Shown: positions 33,243-41,520, counted from the stretch's first letter. The stretch is DNA of 42,260 nucleotides from Chloroflexota bacterium (GCA_016190925.1 JACPPQ010000096.1:1-42260); one strand, 5' to 3'. A program made the numbers and translations. Notes: generated by a model not told the origin, from the sequence alone.

Positions 33243-33268
33243 TGAAAAAGATGTATAATGTGGTATGA
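33243..33268 (+). CDS. possible 8-codon leader peptide (MKKMYNVV)
   Basis: GGGGGAG followed by an ATG (33243) opens a frame MKKMYNVV ending in TGA at 33266-33268. That TGA overlaps the ATG of the regulator gene in an ATGA. Its strong Shine-Dalgarno sequence and coupling geometry make it a candidate leader peptide. The competing reading is that TATAAT (33254-33259) is a -10 box and the regulator mRNA is leaderless. Confidence 0.35.
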
Positions 33269-34365
33269 CGATTAGCCGGGAAGCTGGACAATTGGTGCGT
33301 GAACTGTCGCTTCTTGCGGCAGAACCTACAGACGCAAACGTTTTTCGTTGCCAGGCAAACGACCTGGTCAAGAAGGCGGTCGGATGGGACTTTGCGGTAT
33401 GGTCTACGGTAGACCCACCGACGATGCTATTTACGAACTGTATGGTGTTTGATGTTCAACCGGACCCACGCGTCGAATCGCTGTTGTTCGAGCTGGAATT
33501 TGGCGGAGAGGATGTGAACCTGTTTACAGACCTGGCACAGGCGAATCAGCCCGCCCATTCGCTCAATCTTGCCACTGAGGGACACCCTTCGCGCAGCCGG
33601 CGTTTCCGCGTGTTATTGCAACACACGGGCTGTCGAGACGAGTTACGCGCCGTTTTTAAAACAGCCGGCATGACTTGGGGAGCGTTGACAGCATACCGCA
33701 CACCAAGCTCAAAGACATTTTCGGAAGCAGATTCCGTGCTGGTTTCTCAGGTTGGCCAAGTCGTTGCTGAAGGGCTCCGCCATTGCCTCCTGCGGACGGC
33801 GGTTGAAGCGCCATACCGGCTGGATGACGGGCCCGGTCTGGTGCTGTTCTCCAAAGAGGGGCGGATACTCGAGGTTTCTCCTATGGGAGAGCGATGGTTA
33901 TCGCTGATAAACGACCCAGCAGGACGGTCAACTGCCGTACGTTCGGTAGCCGCGAGGACAAGAACAGGCGGGGCTGTTGTGACCATACCAGTCCGAGCAC
34001 AAACGGGACAATGGCTTCTTCTGCACGGTTCACGCACCAGTAGCGGAGCGGTAGCCGTCATAATCGAAGAAGCCCGTGCGATTCACTGCACAGAGGTGAT
34101 ATCCCGCGTGTACGGTCTGACGCCACGCGAACGCACTGTTACCGAGTGCATTCTGCAAGGATGGCCCACTAAAGAAATAGCCGAGAGACTCAAGATATCG
34201 GCGTACACGGTTCAAGACCACCTGAAGTCGATATTTGAGAAGACTGGCGTTCGAAGCCGCGGAGAGCTGTCCAGCGTAATCTTCAAGGGGCTTTACGTGG
34301 AGAGGCGCCGTGCAGGCAGCACACCCAGCCCATATGGTTGGTATTTGAATGACGAGCGTTCGTAA
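33265..34365 (+). CDS. GAF-like sensor with LuxR-type HTH
   Basis: A 366-residue regulator. Residues 1-170 resemble a GAF domain (VRELSLLAAEP, WDFAVWSTVDPPTMLF, FSEADSVLVSQVGQVV), a PAS-like section follows (ARTRTGGAVVTIPV, GQWLLLHGSR), and the C-terminal LuxR helix-turn-helix is clear: VYGLTPRERTVTECILQGWPTKEIAERLKISAYTVQDHLKSIFEKTGVRSRGEL. It lacks a receiver domain, so it should respond directly to a ligand or redox state. It lies ahead of the heme kinase system, but 330 bases apart. Confidence 0.85.
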   Translation: MTISREAGQLVRELSLLAAEPTDANVFRCQANDLVKKAVGWDFAVWSTVDPPTMLFTNCMVFDVQPDPRVESLLFELEFGGEDVNLFTDLAQANQPAHSLNLATEGHPSRSRRFRVLLQHTGCRDELRAVFKTAGMTWGALTAYRTPSSKTFSEADSVLVSQVGQVVAEGLRHCLLRTAVEAPYRLDDGPGLVLFSKEGRILEVSPMGERWLSLINDPAGRSTAVRSVAARTRTGGAVVTIPVRAQTGQWLLLHGSRTSSGAVAVIIEEARAIHCTEVISRVYGLTPRERTVTECILQGWPTKEIAERLKISAYTVQDHLKSIFEKTGVRSRGELSSVIFKGLYVERRRAGSTPSPYGWYLNDERS

Positions 34366-34510
34366 GAACTGCAAAATGGCGACCGTTTGCAGAATGCTCC
34401 CGCGGGAGGCGGATGCGGTTATGGACGGCAGCTCGGTGATTGGGACTACCACTGATGCCCAGGTGCAGATTCAATCCTGATAGGCTTACCTCGTAAGAGC
34501 TAAAAGAGGG

Positions 34511-34552
34511 GCTGGGTTCTCCGCCTGAGGCGGACCCGGATCCCTTTTGTTT
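34511..34552 (+). terminator. terminator-like hairpin after the LuxR gene
   Basis: GGG-TTC-TCCGCC-TGA-GGCGGA-CCC forms a GC-rich stem with a 3-nt loop, followed by GGATCCC and TTTTGTTTG. The stem is made from the CGCCTGAGGCGG unit found elsewhere in the window. The T-tract is a few bases off the stem, so termination may be imperfect. Confidence 0.5.
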
Positions 34553-34565
34553 GTTGAAGCCCCCC

Positions 34566-34633
34566 TTTTCACGTCCTTTTCATTTTTCACAACTTTTTCA
34601 TTTTTACCTCCCCTGTTTTCACGTGTTTTTCAT
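34566..34633 (+). repeat. three 18-bp direct repeats (operator candidate)
   Basis: Consensus TTTTCACNNNYTTTTCAT. Copy 1 TTTTCACGTCCTTTTCAT (34566-34583) abuts copy 2 TTTTCACAACTTTTTCAT (34584-34601); copy 3 TTTTCACGTGTTTTTCAT (34616-34633) follows after 14 bases. They end 63 bases before the kinase start, a usual position for activator or repressor sites. Confidence 0.7.
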
Positions 34634-34696
34634 CCCCCTTATGTTAAGCTCTAATGAGAGACTGCGTAAAGCATATCTGGCTAGGGAAAATCGACC

Positions 34697-36628
34697 ATGA
34701 AATTTCCACGGGCAGGCATAAACTGGTTTAGACATCCGCTCGGCAGCTTAACGCTGCAAAAGAAGATGGGCTTACTTGTCCTGGCCGGACTGACGGTGGG
34801 CCTTGTCCTGCTAAGCTGGCTTGGAATCCAATCGGTGGGTGAAAGCGTGGAAAGAACGCTTCACGAGCGTCTCACCATCGCCCGCGAAATGGCAGGTCGG
34901 CTGGACACTACTCTCACCTTTGCCCTTCTGCAAGTACAGAGCGCGGCCAACGCTAACGATGGGCTGCCTCCAAAAGAGCATTTCCGGCAGGTGGCAGAAC
35001 AAACCCGTGAAACCCTTGCCAAACTGGGGATTGCCACACAGAACATATTTCTCGTTGATAAAGCAGGAGCGGTCCTCGATGTGGAGCCGCAAAACCTCAA
35101 AATCGCTGACCCCACCATATCACTTTACCCTAATTTATCGAGCACAATTGAATCAGGGATATCCGCCATATCCGACCTGGTCTCCAGCCCGTCCACAGAG
35201 ATTCCAGTGGTATTTATCACTGCCCCGGTGAGTAGCAAGGGAAAAATCGCAGGCGCGCTGGTTGTCTCCATCGATATGGAAAACTCAAGCATCAGCGCCT
35301 TCAAACCAAGCGTAACCGTAGGGAAGACCGGATATACGGAGATTGTCGATGGTAACGGAATTGTGCTTGCCCGCACCAGCCCCGGCTTTCCGCCCGCAAA
35401 ATTCGAAAAGAGCGACCATCCCGGACGGTTCGCGAAGCTTATCAGCCAGGGACAGGCTACCGTGGGGACATGCCACAGATGCCATGAGACCGATAGCGGC
35501 GCCGAGCTCGAGAGACGGCAGGACGTGCTGGCATTCGCTCCTCTGTCTACCGCTTCCTGGGGAGTCGCCATCAGGCAATCCGAGGAAGAAGCCCTGGCTC
35601 CGACACAGCGGCTGGAGAGAAGCCTCTTGTTGCTGGGCACCATTTTCCTGGCAAGCATGCTGCTGCTGGTCTGGGCCATGATGCAAGCGATTGTGAAGCC
35701 CCTGAGGATGTTGACCACCGCCGCCAAGAGAGTGGCAGGGGGCGATTTTACAGTAACGATGCCCCTCCACCGCGGGGACGAAATCGGGCAGCTAAGCATG
35801 GCTTTTCACACTATGACGGAAGAGCTCACCAGGGCAAGAGATAAACTGGTCTCCCGGTACAAAGAGGCAAAGCACAAAGAGCAGATAAGGGGACAACTGC
35901 TAAGCAGCGTCATCAATGCCCAGGAAGAGGAGCGCAAGCGGATTGCCAGGGAATTGCACGATGAGCACGGTCAGACGCTCAGCGGGCTGATTTTGAGCAT
36001 CGAGTCTATGGAAAGCATGACACCGCTGCAGCCTCAACTGAAAGATAAGCTGAAAGCTACGAAGCTATCCCTGATTCGCGCCGTCGAGGATATACGGCGG
36101 TTAACGCTTAACCTTCGACCTTCATCGCTCGATGACCTGGGTTTACCTGCTGCTGTTCGAGCCTATGCCGCGAACAGATTGGGAGTTGCCGGCATCCAGA
36201 TGAGGTTCGAGTCCAAAGGAATATCGGAACGCCTCGACCCGGATGTTGAAACTGCCATTTTCAGAATCGTTCAAGAGGCAATCAATAACATCGTTAAGCA
36301 TGCAAAGGCACATAACGTCACGGTTAAACTTACGGCGCAGGAAAGCAAAATTACGGCTGCGGTAGAAGACGATGGGCAGGGTTTCGACGTGGAGTCCGCC
36401 TTTGCTACAAAAATCGGGACAACTTCACTGGGGCTTCTCGGCATCAAGGAAAGGACTACCCTTCTCGACGGCACCTTCACCATCAATTCGAGGGTGGGAG
36501 AAGGCACGCGTCTTGTAGTAGAGGTTCCCCTGGTCATGGCACGGCCGCTCGCAGAGAATTTGCCAGAGAATGAAGGTAGCGCTGCATTTGTCGAGGCAGG
36601 AGCTAAACAGGGAGGAATGGGAAAATGA
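34697..36628 (+). CDS. sensor histidine kinase with c-type heme motif in its Cache-like domain
   Basis: A 643-residue membrane sensor kinase of the NarL/HisKA_3 class. TM1 is about 23-43, an extracytoplasmic Cache-like domain (about 50-305) carries CHRCH (C259 to H263; 35471-35485), TM2 is about 309-332, HAMP follows (about 333-385), then the dimerisation helix with phosphoacceptor H421 (ARELHDEHGQTL) and the ATPase domain with NIVKHAKAHN and DDGQGFD. The CXXCH lies outside the membrane, where c-type heme is attached. Its start overlaps nothing; its stop overlaps the response regulator ATG in ATGA. It probably senses redox state or a gas and signals to the regulator at 36625. Confidence 0.9.
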   Translation: MKFPRAGINWFRHPLGSLTLQKKMGLLVLAGLTVGLVLLSWLGIQSVGESVERTLHERLTIAREMAGRLDTTLTFALLQVQSAANANDGLPPKEHFRQVAEQTRETLAKLGIATQNIFLVDKAGAVLDVEPQNLKIADPTISLYPNLSSTIESGISAISDLVSSPSTEIPVVFITAPVSSKGKIAGALVVSIDMENSSISAFKPSVTVGKTGYTEIVDGNGIVLARTSPGFPPAKFEKSDHPGRFAKLISQGQATVGTCHRCHETDSGAELERRQDVLAFAPLSTASWGVAIRQSEEEALAPTQRLERSLLLLGTIFLASMLLLVWAMMQAIVKPLRMLTTAAKRVAGGDFTVTMPLHRGDEIGQLSMAFHTMTEELTRARDKLVSRYKEAKHKEQIRGQLLSSVINAQEEERKRIARELHDEHGQTLSGLILSIESMESMTPLQPQLKDKLKATKLSLIRAVEDIRRLTLNLRPSSLDDLGLPAAVRAYAANRLGVAGIQMRFESKGISERLDPDVETAIFRIVQEAINNIVKHAKAHNVTVKLTAQESKITAAVEDDGQGFDVESAFATKIGTTSLGLLGIKERTTLLDGTFTINSRVGEGTRLVVEVPLVMARPLAENLPENEGSAAFVEAGAKQGGMGK

Positions 36629-37290
36629 ATAATCGAAAGATAAGGGTACTGATAGCCGATGACCATGTATTGGTACGCGAAGGCATACGCGCCCTCCTGG
36701 AGGCCCAGCCTGATATCGAGGTCGTGGAGGATGCCACTAACGGCGAGGAGGCGGTCAGCATTACAGAGGCGAGTCATCCTGATATTGTGTTGATGGATAT
36801 TACCATGCCGGTGATGAATGGACTGGAAGCCACCCGCGAAATCAGGCGGCACAGTTCCGAAGTCAAAATTCTGGTGCTGACCATGCACGAGGGAGACGAG
36901 TATTTCTTCAAGATTCTGGAAGCGGGCGCTTCCGGTTATTTCGTCAAAGGCGGCTCTTTCACCGAGCTGATATCGGCGGTGCGGGCAATCTGGCGGGGCG
37001 ATGTTTTCATCCATCCCACCATGGCCAAGAAGCTCCTCAACGACTATCTACAGGGAGTCAGGTCCGGACAGGAAAAAGAGAGCTATGACGGATTGACCAA
37101 CCGCGAACAGGAAATATTGAGGCTTGTGGCGGAAGGCAACAACAACCAGGAAATTGCGGAGAACCTGGTGCTCAGCCCGGCAACGGTGCAAACCCACCGT
37201 GCCAACATAATGTCAAAACTGAGGTTGCACGACCGGACAGAGCTGGTGAAATATGCCCTGCGGCATAGAATCATAGTCCTGGATACTTAA
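36625..37290 (+). CDS. NarL-family response regulator
   Basis: A 221-residue two-domain regulator. The receiver has the acidic pair ADDH (D12, D13), phosphoacceptor D58 in IVLMDITMP, T/S and K108 (YFVKGG). The LuxR-type DNA-binding domain is about 155-215 (LTNREQEILRLVAEGNNNQEIAENLVLSPATVQTHRANIMSKL). Its ATG overlaps the kinase stop by 4 bases, so the pair is translationally coupled. The neighbouring downstream respiratory genes, with palindromes in the spacer, are the natural targets. Confidence 0.95.
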   Translation: MNNRKIRVLIADDHVLVREGIRALLEAQPDIEVVEDATNGEEAVSITEASHPDIVLMDITMPVMNGLEATREIRRHSSEVKILVLTMHEGDEYFFKILEAGASGYFVKGGSFTELISAVRAIWRGDVFIHPTMAKKLLNDYLQGVRSGQEKESYDGLTNREQEILRLVAEGNNNQEIAENLVLSPATVQTHRANIMSKLRLHDRTELVKYALRHRIIVLDT

Positions 37291-37294
37291 AACT

Positions 37295-37319
37295 ATGTAG
37301 TCGTCTACATTGTATGTAG
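37295..37319. promoter_or_regulatory. ATGTAG dyad plus third half-site
   Basis: Inverted repeat ATGTAG (37295-37300), 4-bp spacer, CTACAT (37305-37310), and a same-orientation ATGTAG at 37314-37319. The site sits between the regulator gene and the respiratory operon, suggesting autoregulation or regulation of the operon by the adjacent NarL-type protein. Confidence 0.45.
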
Positions 37320-37399
37320 TACACCAGCCCTCTAATCTCCACTGTTTATAGTACCCAAGTTCCACTCTTACGTGTATACTTATCTCCTGCATTCTATGC

Positions 37400-37417
37400 T
37401 ACCATGTAATCATGGTA
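37400..37417. promoter_or_regulatory. 18-bp perfect dyad, NarL-like
   Basis: TACCATGTAATCATGGTA has 7-bp arms with a 4-bp spacer. NarL-class regulators bind paired heptamers of the TACYYMT type, often with a 2-bp spacer; the arms here begin with TACC but the spacing differs. Located about 180 bases upstream of the slipin gene. Confidence 0.5.
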
Positions 37418-37598
37418 AGTGACATTTCCTCATATTCTCCAACGATAGTACGTTCCACAACATCATTATATCCACTACAGTCTTTTCTGATAAGTTCTAG
37501 TGCATTATTGACGCATCATATCCGATTAATTCACTGGTCTGGTGGTTTGTACACAATATGGGAATAGAACGCTATAACGAAGGAGGTCTCTGGATTAA

Positions 37599-38375
37599 AT
37601 GGAAGCATGGATGATTTTTCTAATTGTCGTAGCGGCACTGGTTCTTTTAGCTTTATCAGTCAGGGTTGTAAAGCAGTACGAGCGCGGCGTGCTGTTTCGC
37701 TTCGGGCGAGTGGTCGGAGTGAGGCAGCCCGGGCTGAACTTTATCCTGCCCGGCATCGACCGACTGCCCAAGGTCAGCCTCCGTGTGCAGACAACCGTGC
37801 TGGAGCCGCAGGAGGTCATCACCAGGGATAATGTTACGGTCAAAGTGGACGCCGTGGTCTATTTCATGGTCATCGACCCGCAAAAGGCGGTAATCAACGT
37901 GGAAGACTGGCGGGAAGCCATTATCCAGCTCGCCCTGACCACTCTCAGGAGCGTCCTGGGACAATCCGAGCTCGATGAGCTGCTTTCCCACCGCGACCAG
38001 ATTAACCTGAGGCTGCGGGAGATTATCGACGAGCAAACAGAGGAGCCCTGGGGCGTCAGGGCAACGCTGGTGGAGGTTAAGGACGTACTCCTGCCCGAGG
38101 CGATGCAGCGGGCTATGGCACGGCAGGCTGAATCCGAACGGGAAAAGCGCGCCAAGATTATTCACGCGCATGGCGAACGTGAAGCCGCCGAGACCCTGGC
38201 AGCCGCGGCAGAGATAATCCAGAGACAGCCGGCGGCGCTGCAGCTGCGCTACCTTCAGACCCTGGTCGAGATATCGGGTGAGAAAAACACGACCATCATA
38301 CCATTGCCGATAGATATTATTAACGCCCTGTCCACCAAGACTCCTCTCAAGCAGTATCTGGGAGGAGGCAGCTAA
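37599..38375 (+). CDS. slipin (SPFH/stomatin-like membrane protein)
   Basis: A 258-residue SPFH protein: one N-terminal membrane helix (about 4-22), then the domain with [46 protein letters not shown] and [15 protein letters not shown], then a coiled coil ([29 protein letters not shown]). Slipins organise membrane microdomains and are usually paired with an NfeD protein, which is missing here. Its place just before a cytochrome and NrfD operon suggests it scaffolds the complex, an inference. Start at 37599 follows AAGGAGG. Confidence 0.92.
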   Translation: MEAWMIFLIVVAALVLLALSVRVVKQYERGVLFRFGRVVGVRQPGLNFILPGIDRLPKVSLRVQTTVLEPQEVITRDNVTVKVDAVVYFMVIDPQKAVINVEDWREAIIQLALTTLRSVLGQSELDELLSHRDQINLRLREIIDEQTEEPWGVRATLVEVKDVLLPEAMQRAMARQAESEREKRAKIIHAHGEREAAETLAAAAEIIQRQPAALQLRYLQTLVEISGEKNTTIIPLPIDIINALSTKTPLKQYLGGGS

Positions 38376-38401
38376 CGAGTCGCGGGAGGACCGATAGATT
38401 A

Positions 38402-38995
38402 ATGAGGTGGACTAGAGTTATGAACGGAGAAACACAAGGCCTGGCAACAACCGAAAAATGGTGGCAGCAGTTTCGGTGGTGGTTTGCATGCGCCGCGGTG
38501 GTTGCCGCTGCCATTACCGGTTTCTTGTTCGCAGGAACGCAAACCAGCGCCGATTCACCTGCCGGCGAGCCGCTGAACTGCACCAGCTGTCACAGCAAAA
38601 CAGCGCTGCGGTTTCATGATAAGCTCGGCTCAGGGAACACGGCCTGCCTGGTGTGTCATGACGCCACGGATATGAAGAAGCTGCGCCTGCTCAATGGCAA
38701 TACGCTGCCGCGCTCAGAGTCCAGCCAGGTCTGCGGACAGTGCCATCAGGAACGCTACGCCGCCTGGAAAGCGGGAACGCATGGTATCCCGGGCACCGTT
38801 GCCGCAGTATCCTGCACCACCTGCCATAATCCTCACCAGCCGCAGATGGCTTTCCTGAATATGACCAAGCCCCACCCACCCCCGGACCACACACCGCCTC
38901 CGCCATCGGTGGACCTGGCGGTAATACTCGGCACCACTTTCTTATCTTTAGTAGTAATCGGCATAGTAATCTCGAAGCAAAGGAAGCCGGCGTGA
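38402..38995 (+). CDS. membrane-anchored tetraheme cytochrome c
   Basis: A 197-residue protein with four CXXCH motifs: CTSCH (60-64), CLVCH (82-86), CGQCH (111-115) and CTTCH (138-142). It has an N-terminal membrane segment (about 27-45) and, unusually, a second one at the C-terminus (about 171-190), so the heme domain is held at the outer face at both ends. A proline-rich stretch, HPPPDHTPPPP, precedes the last helix. GTG-TGA overlap joins it to the ferredoxin gene. It is the probable electron entry or exit of the NrfD complex. An ATG at 38420 is an alternative start. Confidence 0.9.
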   Translation: MRWTRVMNGETQGLATTEKWWQQFRWWFACAAVVAAAITGFLFAGTQTSADSPAGEPLNCTSCHSKTALRFHDKLGSGNTACLVCHDATDMKKLRLLNGNTLPRSESSQVCGQCHQERYAAWKAGTHGIPGTVAAVSCTTCHNPHQPQMAFLNMTKPHPPPDHTPPPPSVDLAVILGTTFLSLVVIGIVISKQRKPA

Positions 38996-39867
38996 GACAG
39001 ATTGAGCGCAGAGACTTTTTGAAATATGCGGGCGGACTGGTAGGAGTTACGCTACTGGGTCAATACACCCGCCTTTCATTGACCCGTGAGAATGCAGGAG
39101 CTTCAGGCGCGGTAAATCCAGTTGAATCGAAAGCCGTAAGAGCCAAGATGCGGGCCGCCGATGGGCTTGGAACGGACATCGACCCCGGCAAGAAGTTCGG
39201 CCTGGCCATAGATGTAGGCGCATGCATCGGTTGCCGGAGGTGCATGTGGGCCTGCAAAGAGGAGAACAACATTCCCGATACCATCACTCCTCTGTGGATA
39301 GAAGTCTTTCGCATGGAAGACAGCGCAGGTCTGACCGGACATCCTTCAATGGAAGACCTGCTCAACGGGAGCACCACCTCCTATGAGAAGTCACCCGAAG
39401 AGGGGCACTGGTACATGCCTGCCCAGTGCAATCACTGTGATAATCCTCCATGTGTCAAGGTCTGCCCGGTGGGGGCGACTTACAAGGATAAAGACGGTCT
39501 TGTGTTGATGGACTACGATAGATGTATCGGCTGCCGGTTCTGCGTGGTGGCTTGTCCCTACAGCGCCCGCCGCTTCAACTGGTCGAATCCCTCGGTTGCG
39601 GCTGATAAAGTCAACCCCCTGGTGCCGCTGCGCCCGGTGGGAGTAGTCGAAAAATGCACCTTTTGCGTACATCGCACCAGGCAGGGAAAGCTGCCCCGAT
39701 GCGTGGAAGTTTGTCCCGTTGGGGCCAGGCACTTCGGCGACCTGAACAACCCCGATAGCGAAGTGTCCAGGATACTGAAGGCAAATCCGGGATTCCGTCT
39801 TCTGGAGGAGGTCAACACCAAGCCGAATATCTGGTACATCACCAGGGGTAAGAAATATACGAGGTAG
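38992..39867 (+). CDS. Tat-exported 4Fe-4S ferredoxin subunit (NrfC/DsrO/HybA-like)
   Basis: A 291-residue protein. The twin-arginine signal is RRDFLKYAGGLVGVTLLG (about 6-23), so it is folded in the cytoplasm and exported. Four [4Fe-4S] clusters are indicated by CIGCRRCMWACKE, CNHCDNPPCVKVCP, CIGCRFCVVACP and CTFCVHRTRQGKLPRCVEVCP. This is the pattern of the electron-transfer subunit of NrfC, PsrB, DmsB and DsrO types. It passes electrons between the NrfD membrane subunit and the cytochrome or a missing catalytic subunit. The start is a GTG overlapping the preceding stop. Confidence 0.93.
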   Translation: MRQIERRDFLKYAGGLVGVTLLGQYTRLSLTRENAGASGAVNPVESKAVRAKMRAADGLGTDIDPGKKFGLAIDVGACIGCRRCMWACKEENNIPDTITPLWIEVFRMEDSAGLTGHPSMEDLLNGSTTSYEKSPEEGHWYMPAQCNHCDNPPCVKVCPVGATYKDKDGLVLMDYDRCIGCRFCVVACPYSARRFNWSNPSVAADKVNPLVPLRPVGVVEKCTFCVHRTRQGKLPRCVEVCPVGARHFGDLNNPDSEVSRILKANPGFRLLEEVNTKPNIWYITRGKKYTR

Positions 39868-39869
39868 AA

Positions 39870-41168
39870 ATGTTACAGAGAGTAGCTAGAGCACAGGGAC
39901 ATAACGAGCGCATCGAGCAGTTGCTGAGGCCGATGCTTCAGACCAGCCCGCTTTTCTATGTTTTTTGCGGCATACTGCTGACAATAATAATCTGGTTTGC
40001 TTATGCCTGGTACATACAGTTGACCCACGGCCTGGGAGTCACCGCCATGAGGACGCCCGTGGGGGCCGCATGGGGGGTGTACATCGCCAGTTTCGTGTTT
40101 TTTGCCTCGATGGCGCACGGGGGCATGGCAGTCTCGGCGTCGGTGCGTTTGCTCAAGCTGCGCCGCCTCCTGCCGGTGGCCCGAATGGGTGAAGTGCTCA
40201 CCGCCGTCTGCCTGATGATGGCCGGATTAAGCATTGTCATCGATATGGGCAGGCCGGACCGGGCATTCAGCATGCTATTCTACTGGCCTCAAAGGGTAGT
40301 CTCGTCTCCGCTTAGCTGGGACATGACTGTAATAATACTTTACTTTACGCTATCCGCTTCTTATCTCTGGCTCACCATGCGCAGCGACCTGCTACATTGC
40401 GAAAAAAGGTTTTCACGCAGAGGCATCATCTACCGGCTCCTTCTGATAGGCTACCAGCCGGGCGAAAAAGAAAGGGTGGACCGGCTGGCATGGTGGCTCT
40501 CCATTGCAATTGTCTTCCTGATAGTGATGCTCAGCGGCGGCGTCATCCCCTGGATTTTCGGGCTGATGTCATCAAGGCCGGGATGGTTCAGCGCGCTGGC
40601 AGGACCGTACTTCCTGACCGCGGCAATTGCTTCATCGATTGCGGCAGTCATCCTGGTAGCCGGTATTTTGAGAAAGGTTTATCACTGGCAAGAACACATC
40701 GACCCGGCAATCTTCAAAGGGCTGAGCGTTTTTCTGGGCGTCGTTTCATTGTTCTACATGTATCTTACCTATGCCGAACAGATTACCATGAGATACGCCG
40801 CCCCCGAAGCGGAAACCATGGTATCCGAGATGCTGCTACAAGGAGAGCTTGCTCCTCTCTACTGGGGCATGCTGATTCTGGGATTCATCGTGCCTTCACT
40901 GATGCTGATAATTCAAGCTATGCGACCGGGGTGGTTCAGCATAACCAGGACTGTGCTTGCCTCCGGTGTCATCATCGCCGCCTTCTGGCTCAAGCGTTTC
41001 TTCATCGTGGTGCCATCCCTGCTGAGGCCATTGCTGCCGTTCCCTACCGGGACCTACCAGCCTACATGGATTGAGTGGTCCATACTCGCAGGCACATTCG
41101 CCATTGCCGTTCTTATCTATACTTTGTATCTTAAAATATTGCCGATAATGGAACTAGGGGAGGAATAA
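39870..41168 (+). CDS. NrfD/PsrC-type membrane subunit
   Basis: A 432-residue integral membrane protein with about nine or ten helices, related to the NrfD/PsrC family, which oxidises or reduces menaquinol. Segments such as GAAWGVYIASFVFFASMAHGG, SIVIDMGRPDRAFSML and PLSWDMTVIILYF, with acidic and basic residues near helix ends, are characteristic. It starts 2 bases after the ferredoxin gene and is followed by a 62-residue membrane protein. Together with the cytochrome and ferredoxin it forms a quinone-linked module resembling Qrc, Tmc, Dsr or Nrf complexes, but no catalytic subunit is in the window. Confidence 0.92.
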   Translation: MLQRVARAQGHNERIEQLLRPMLQTSPLFYVFCGILLTIIIWFAYAWYIQLTHGLGVTAMRTPVGAAWGVYIASFVFFASMAHGGMAVSASVRLLKLRRLLPVARMGEVLTAVCLMMAGLSIVIDMGRPDRAFSMLFYWPQRVVSSPLSWDMTVIILYFTLSASYLWLTMRSDLLHCEKRFSRRGIIYRLLLIGYQPGEKERVDRLAWWLSIAIVFLIVMLSGGVIPWIFGLMSSRPGWFSALAGPYFLTAAIASSIAAVILVAGILRKVYHWQEHIDPAIFKGLSVFLGVVSLFYMYLTYAEQITMRYAAPEAETMVSEMLLQGELAPLYWGMLILGFIVPSLMLIIQAMRPGWFSITRTVLASGVIIAAFWLKRFFIVVPSLLRPLLPFPTGTYQPTWIEWSILAGTFAIAVLIYTLYLKILPIMELGEE

Positions 41169-41169
41169 T

Positions 41170-41358
41170 ATGATAGGTCTAGTAATCATCGGAGTAATAC
41201 TCGTGCCGGTCATCGCCATAATCGCAACGTTCATGCTGGAAACACGGCGAAAGCCCAGGGTGCCCGGCCTGTTCCTCGGCTCGCTGGTAGTGCAGGTTAC
41301 GGGCATCGTAGCATCCTTTGTGTTGCTTGGCGCTTTGATGGGAATGCTGATTCCGTAA
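41170..41358 (+). CDS. 62-residue two-helix membrane protein
   Basis: The last gene of the respiratory operon, one base after the NrfD gene stop. Two hydrophobic helices (about 2-24 and 36-60) are joined by a basic loop LETRRKPRVPG. The GGGGAGGAATAAT site overlaps the end of the NrfD gene. I do not recognise the family; placement suggests a small accessory subunit. Confidence 0.75.
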   Translation: MIGLVIIGVILVPVIAIIATFMLETRRKPRVPGLFLGSLVVQVTGIVASFVLLGALMGMLIP

Positions 41359-41410
41359 GCAAGAAGCTTTCAGCCGTCAGCTTTCAGTTTTCAGAGTGAC
41401 GTTAGCCGAT

Positions 41411-41520
41411 GCGACAAAACCCGCCAGACAATACAGGATATATGGACTAATGTGTGCTGGCGGGAAACGAATCAAAGCTAAATAGCTATGAGGATTCGTT
41501 TTTTGCGTAAGTTATGTCAA
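41411..41520 (+). repeat. dispersed hairpin repeat, copy 3
   Basis: GCGACAAAAC (41411-41420), then the dyad CCCGCCAG (41420-41427)/CTGGCGGG (41457-41464), the perfect arms AAACGAATC (41465-41473) and GATTCGTTT (41493-41501), and the tail TGCGTAAGTTATGTCAAG. The spacer includes an inner hairpin AGCTA-AA-TAGCT. It matches copy 1 at both ends. Confidence 0.75.

Larger units (their letters stand above)
34366..34696. other. 331-base regulatory region before the heme kinase
   Basis: Contains a terminator-like structure for the LuxR gene (about 34511-34552) and three 18-bp direct repeats (34566-34633). No gene is visible. The kinase ATG at 34697 is preceded by only a weak AGGGAAAA. Confidence 0.55.
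37291..37598. other. 308-base spacer with palindromic operator candidates
   Basis: Directly after the response regulator stop come ATGTAG-TCGT-CTACAT (37295-37310) and a further ATGTAG (37314-37319). A second perfect dyad TACCATG-TAAT-CATGGTA lies at 37400-37417. No gene is seen. AAGGAGG (37580-37586) serves the slipin start at 37599. Confidence 0.6.
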
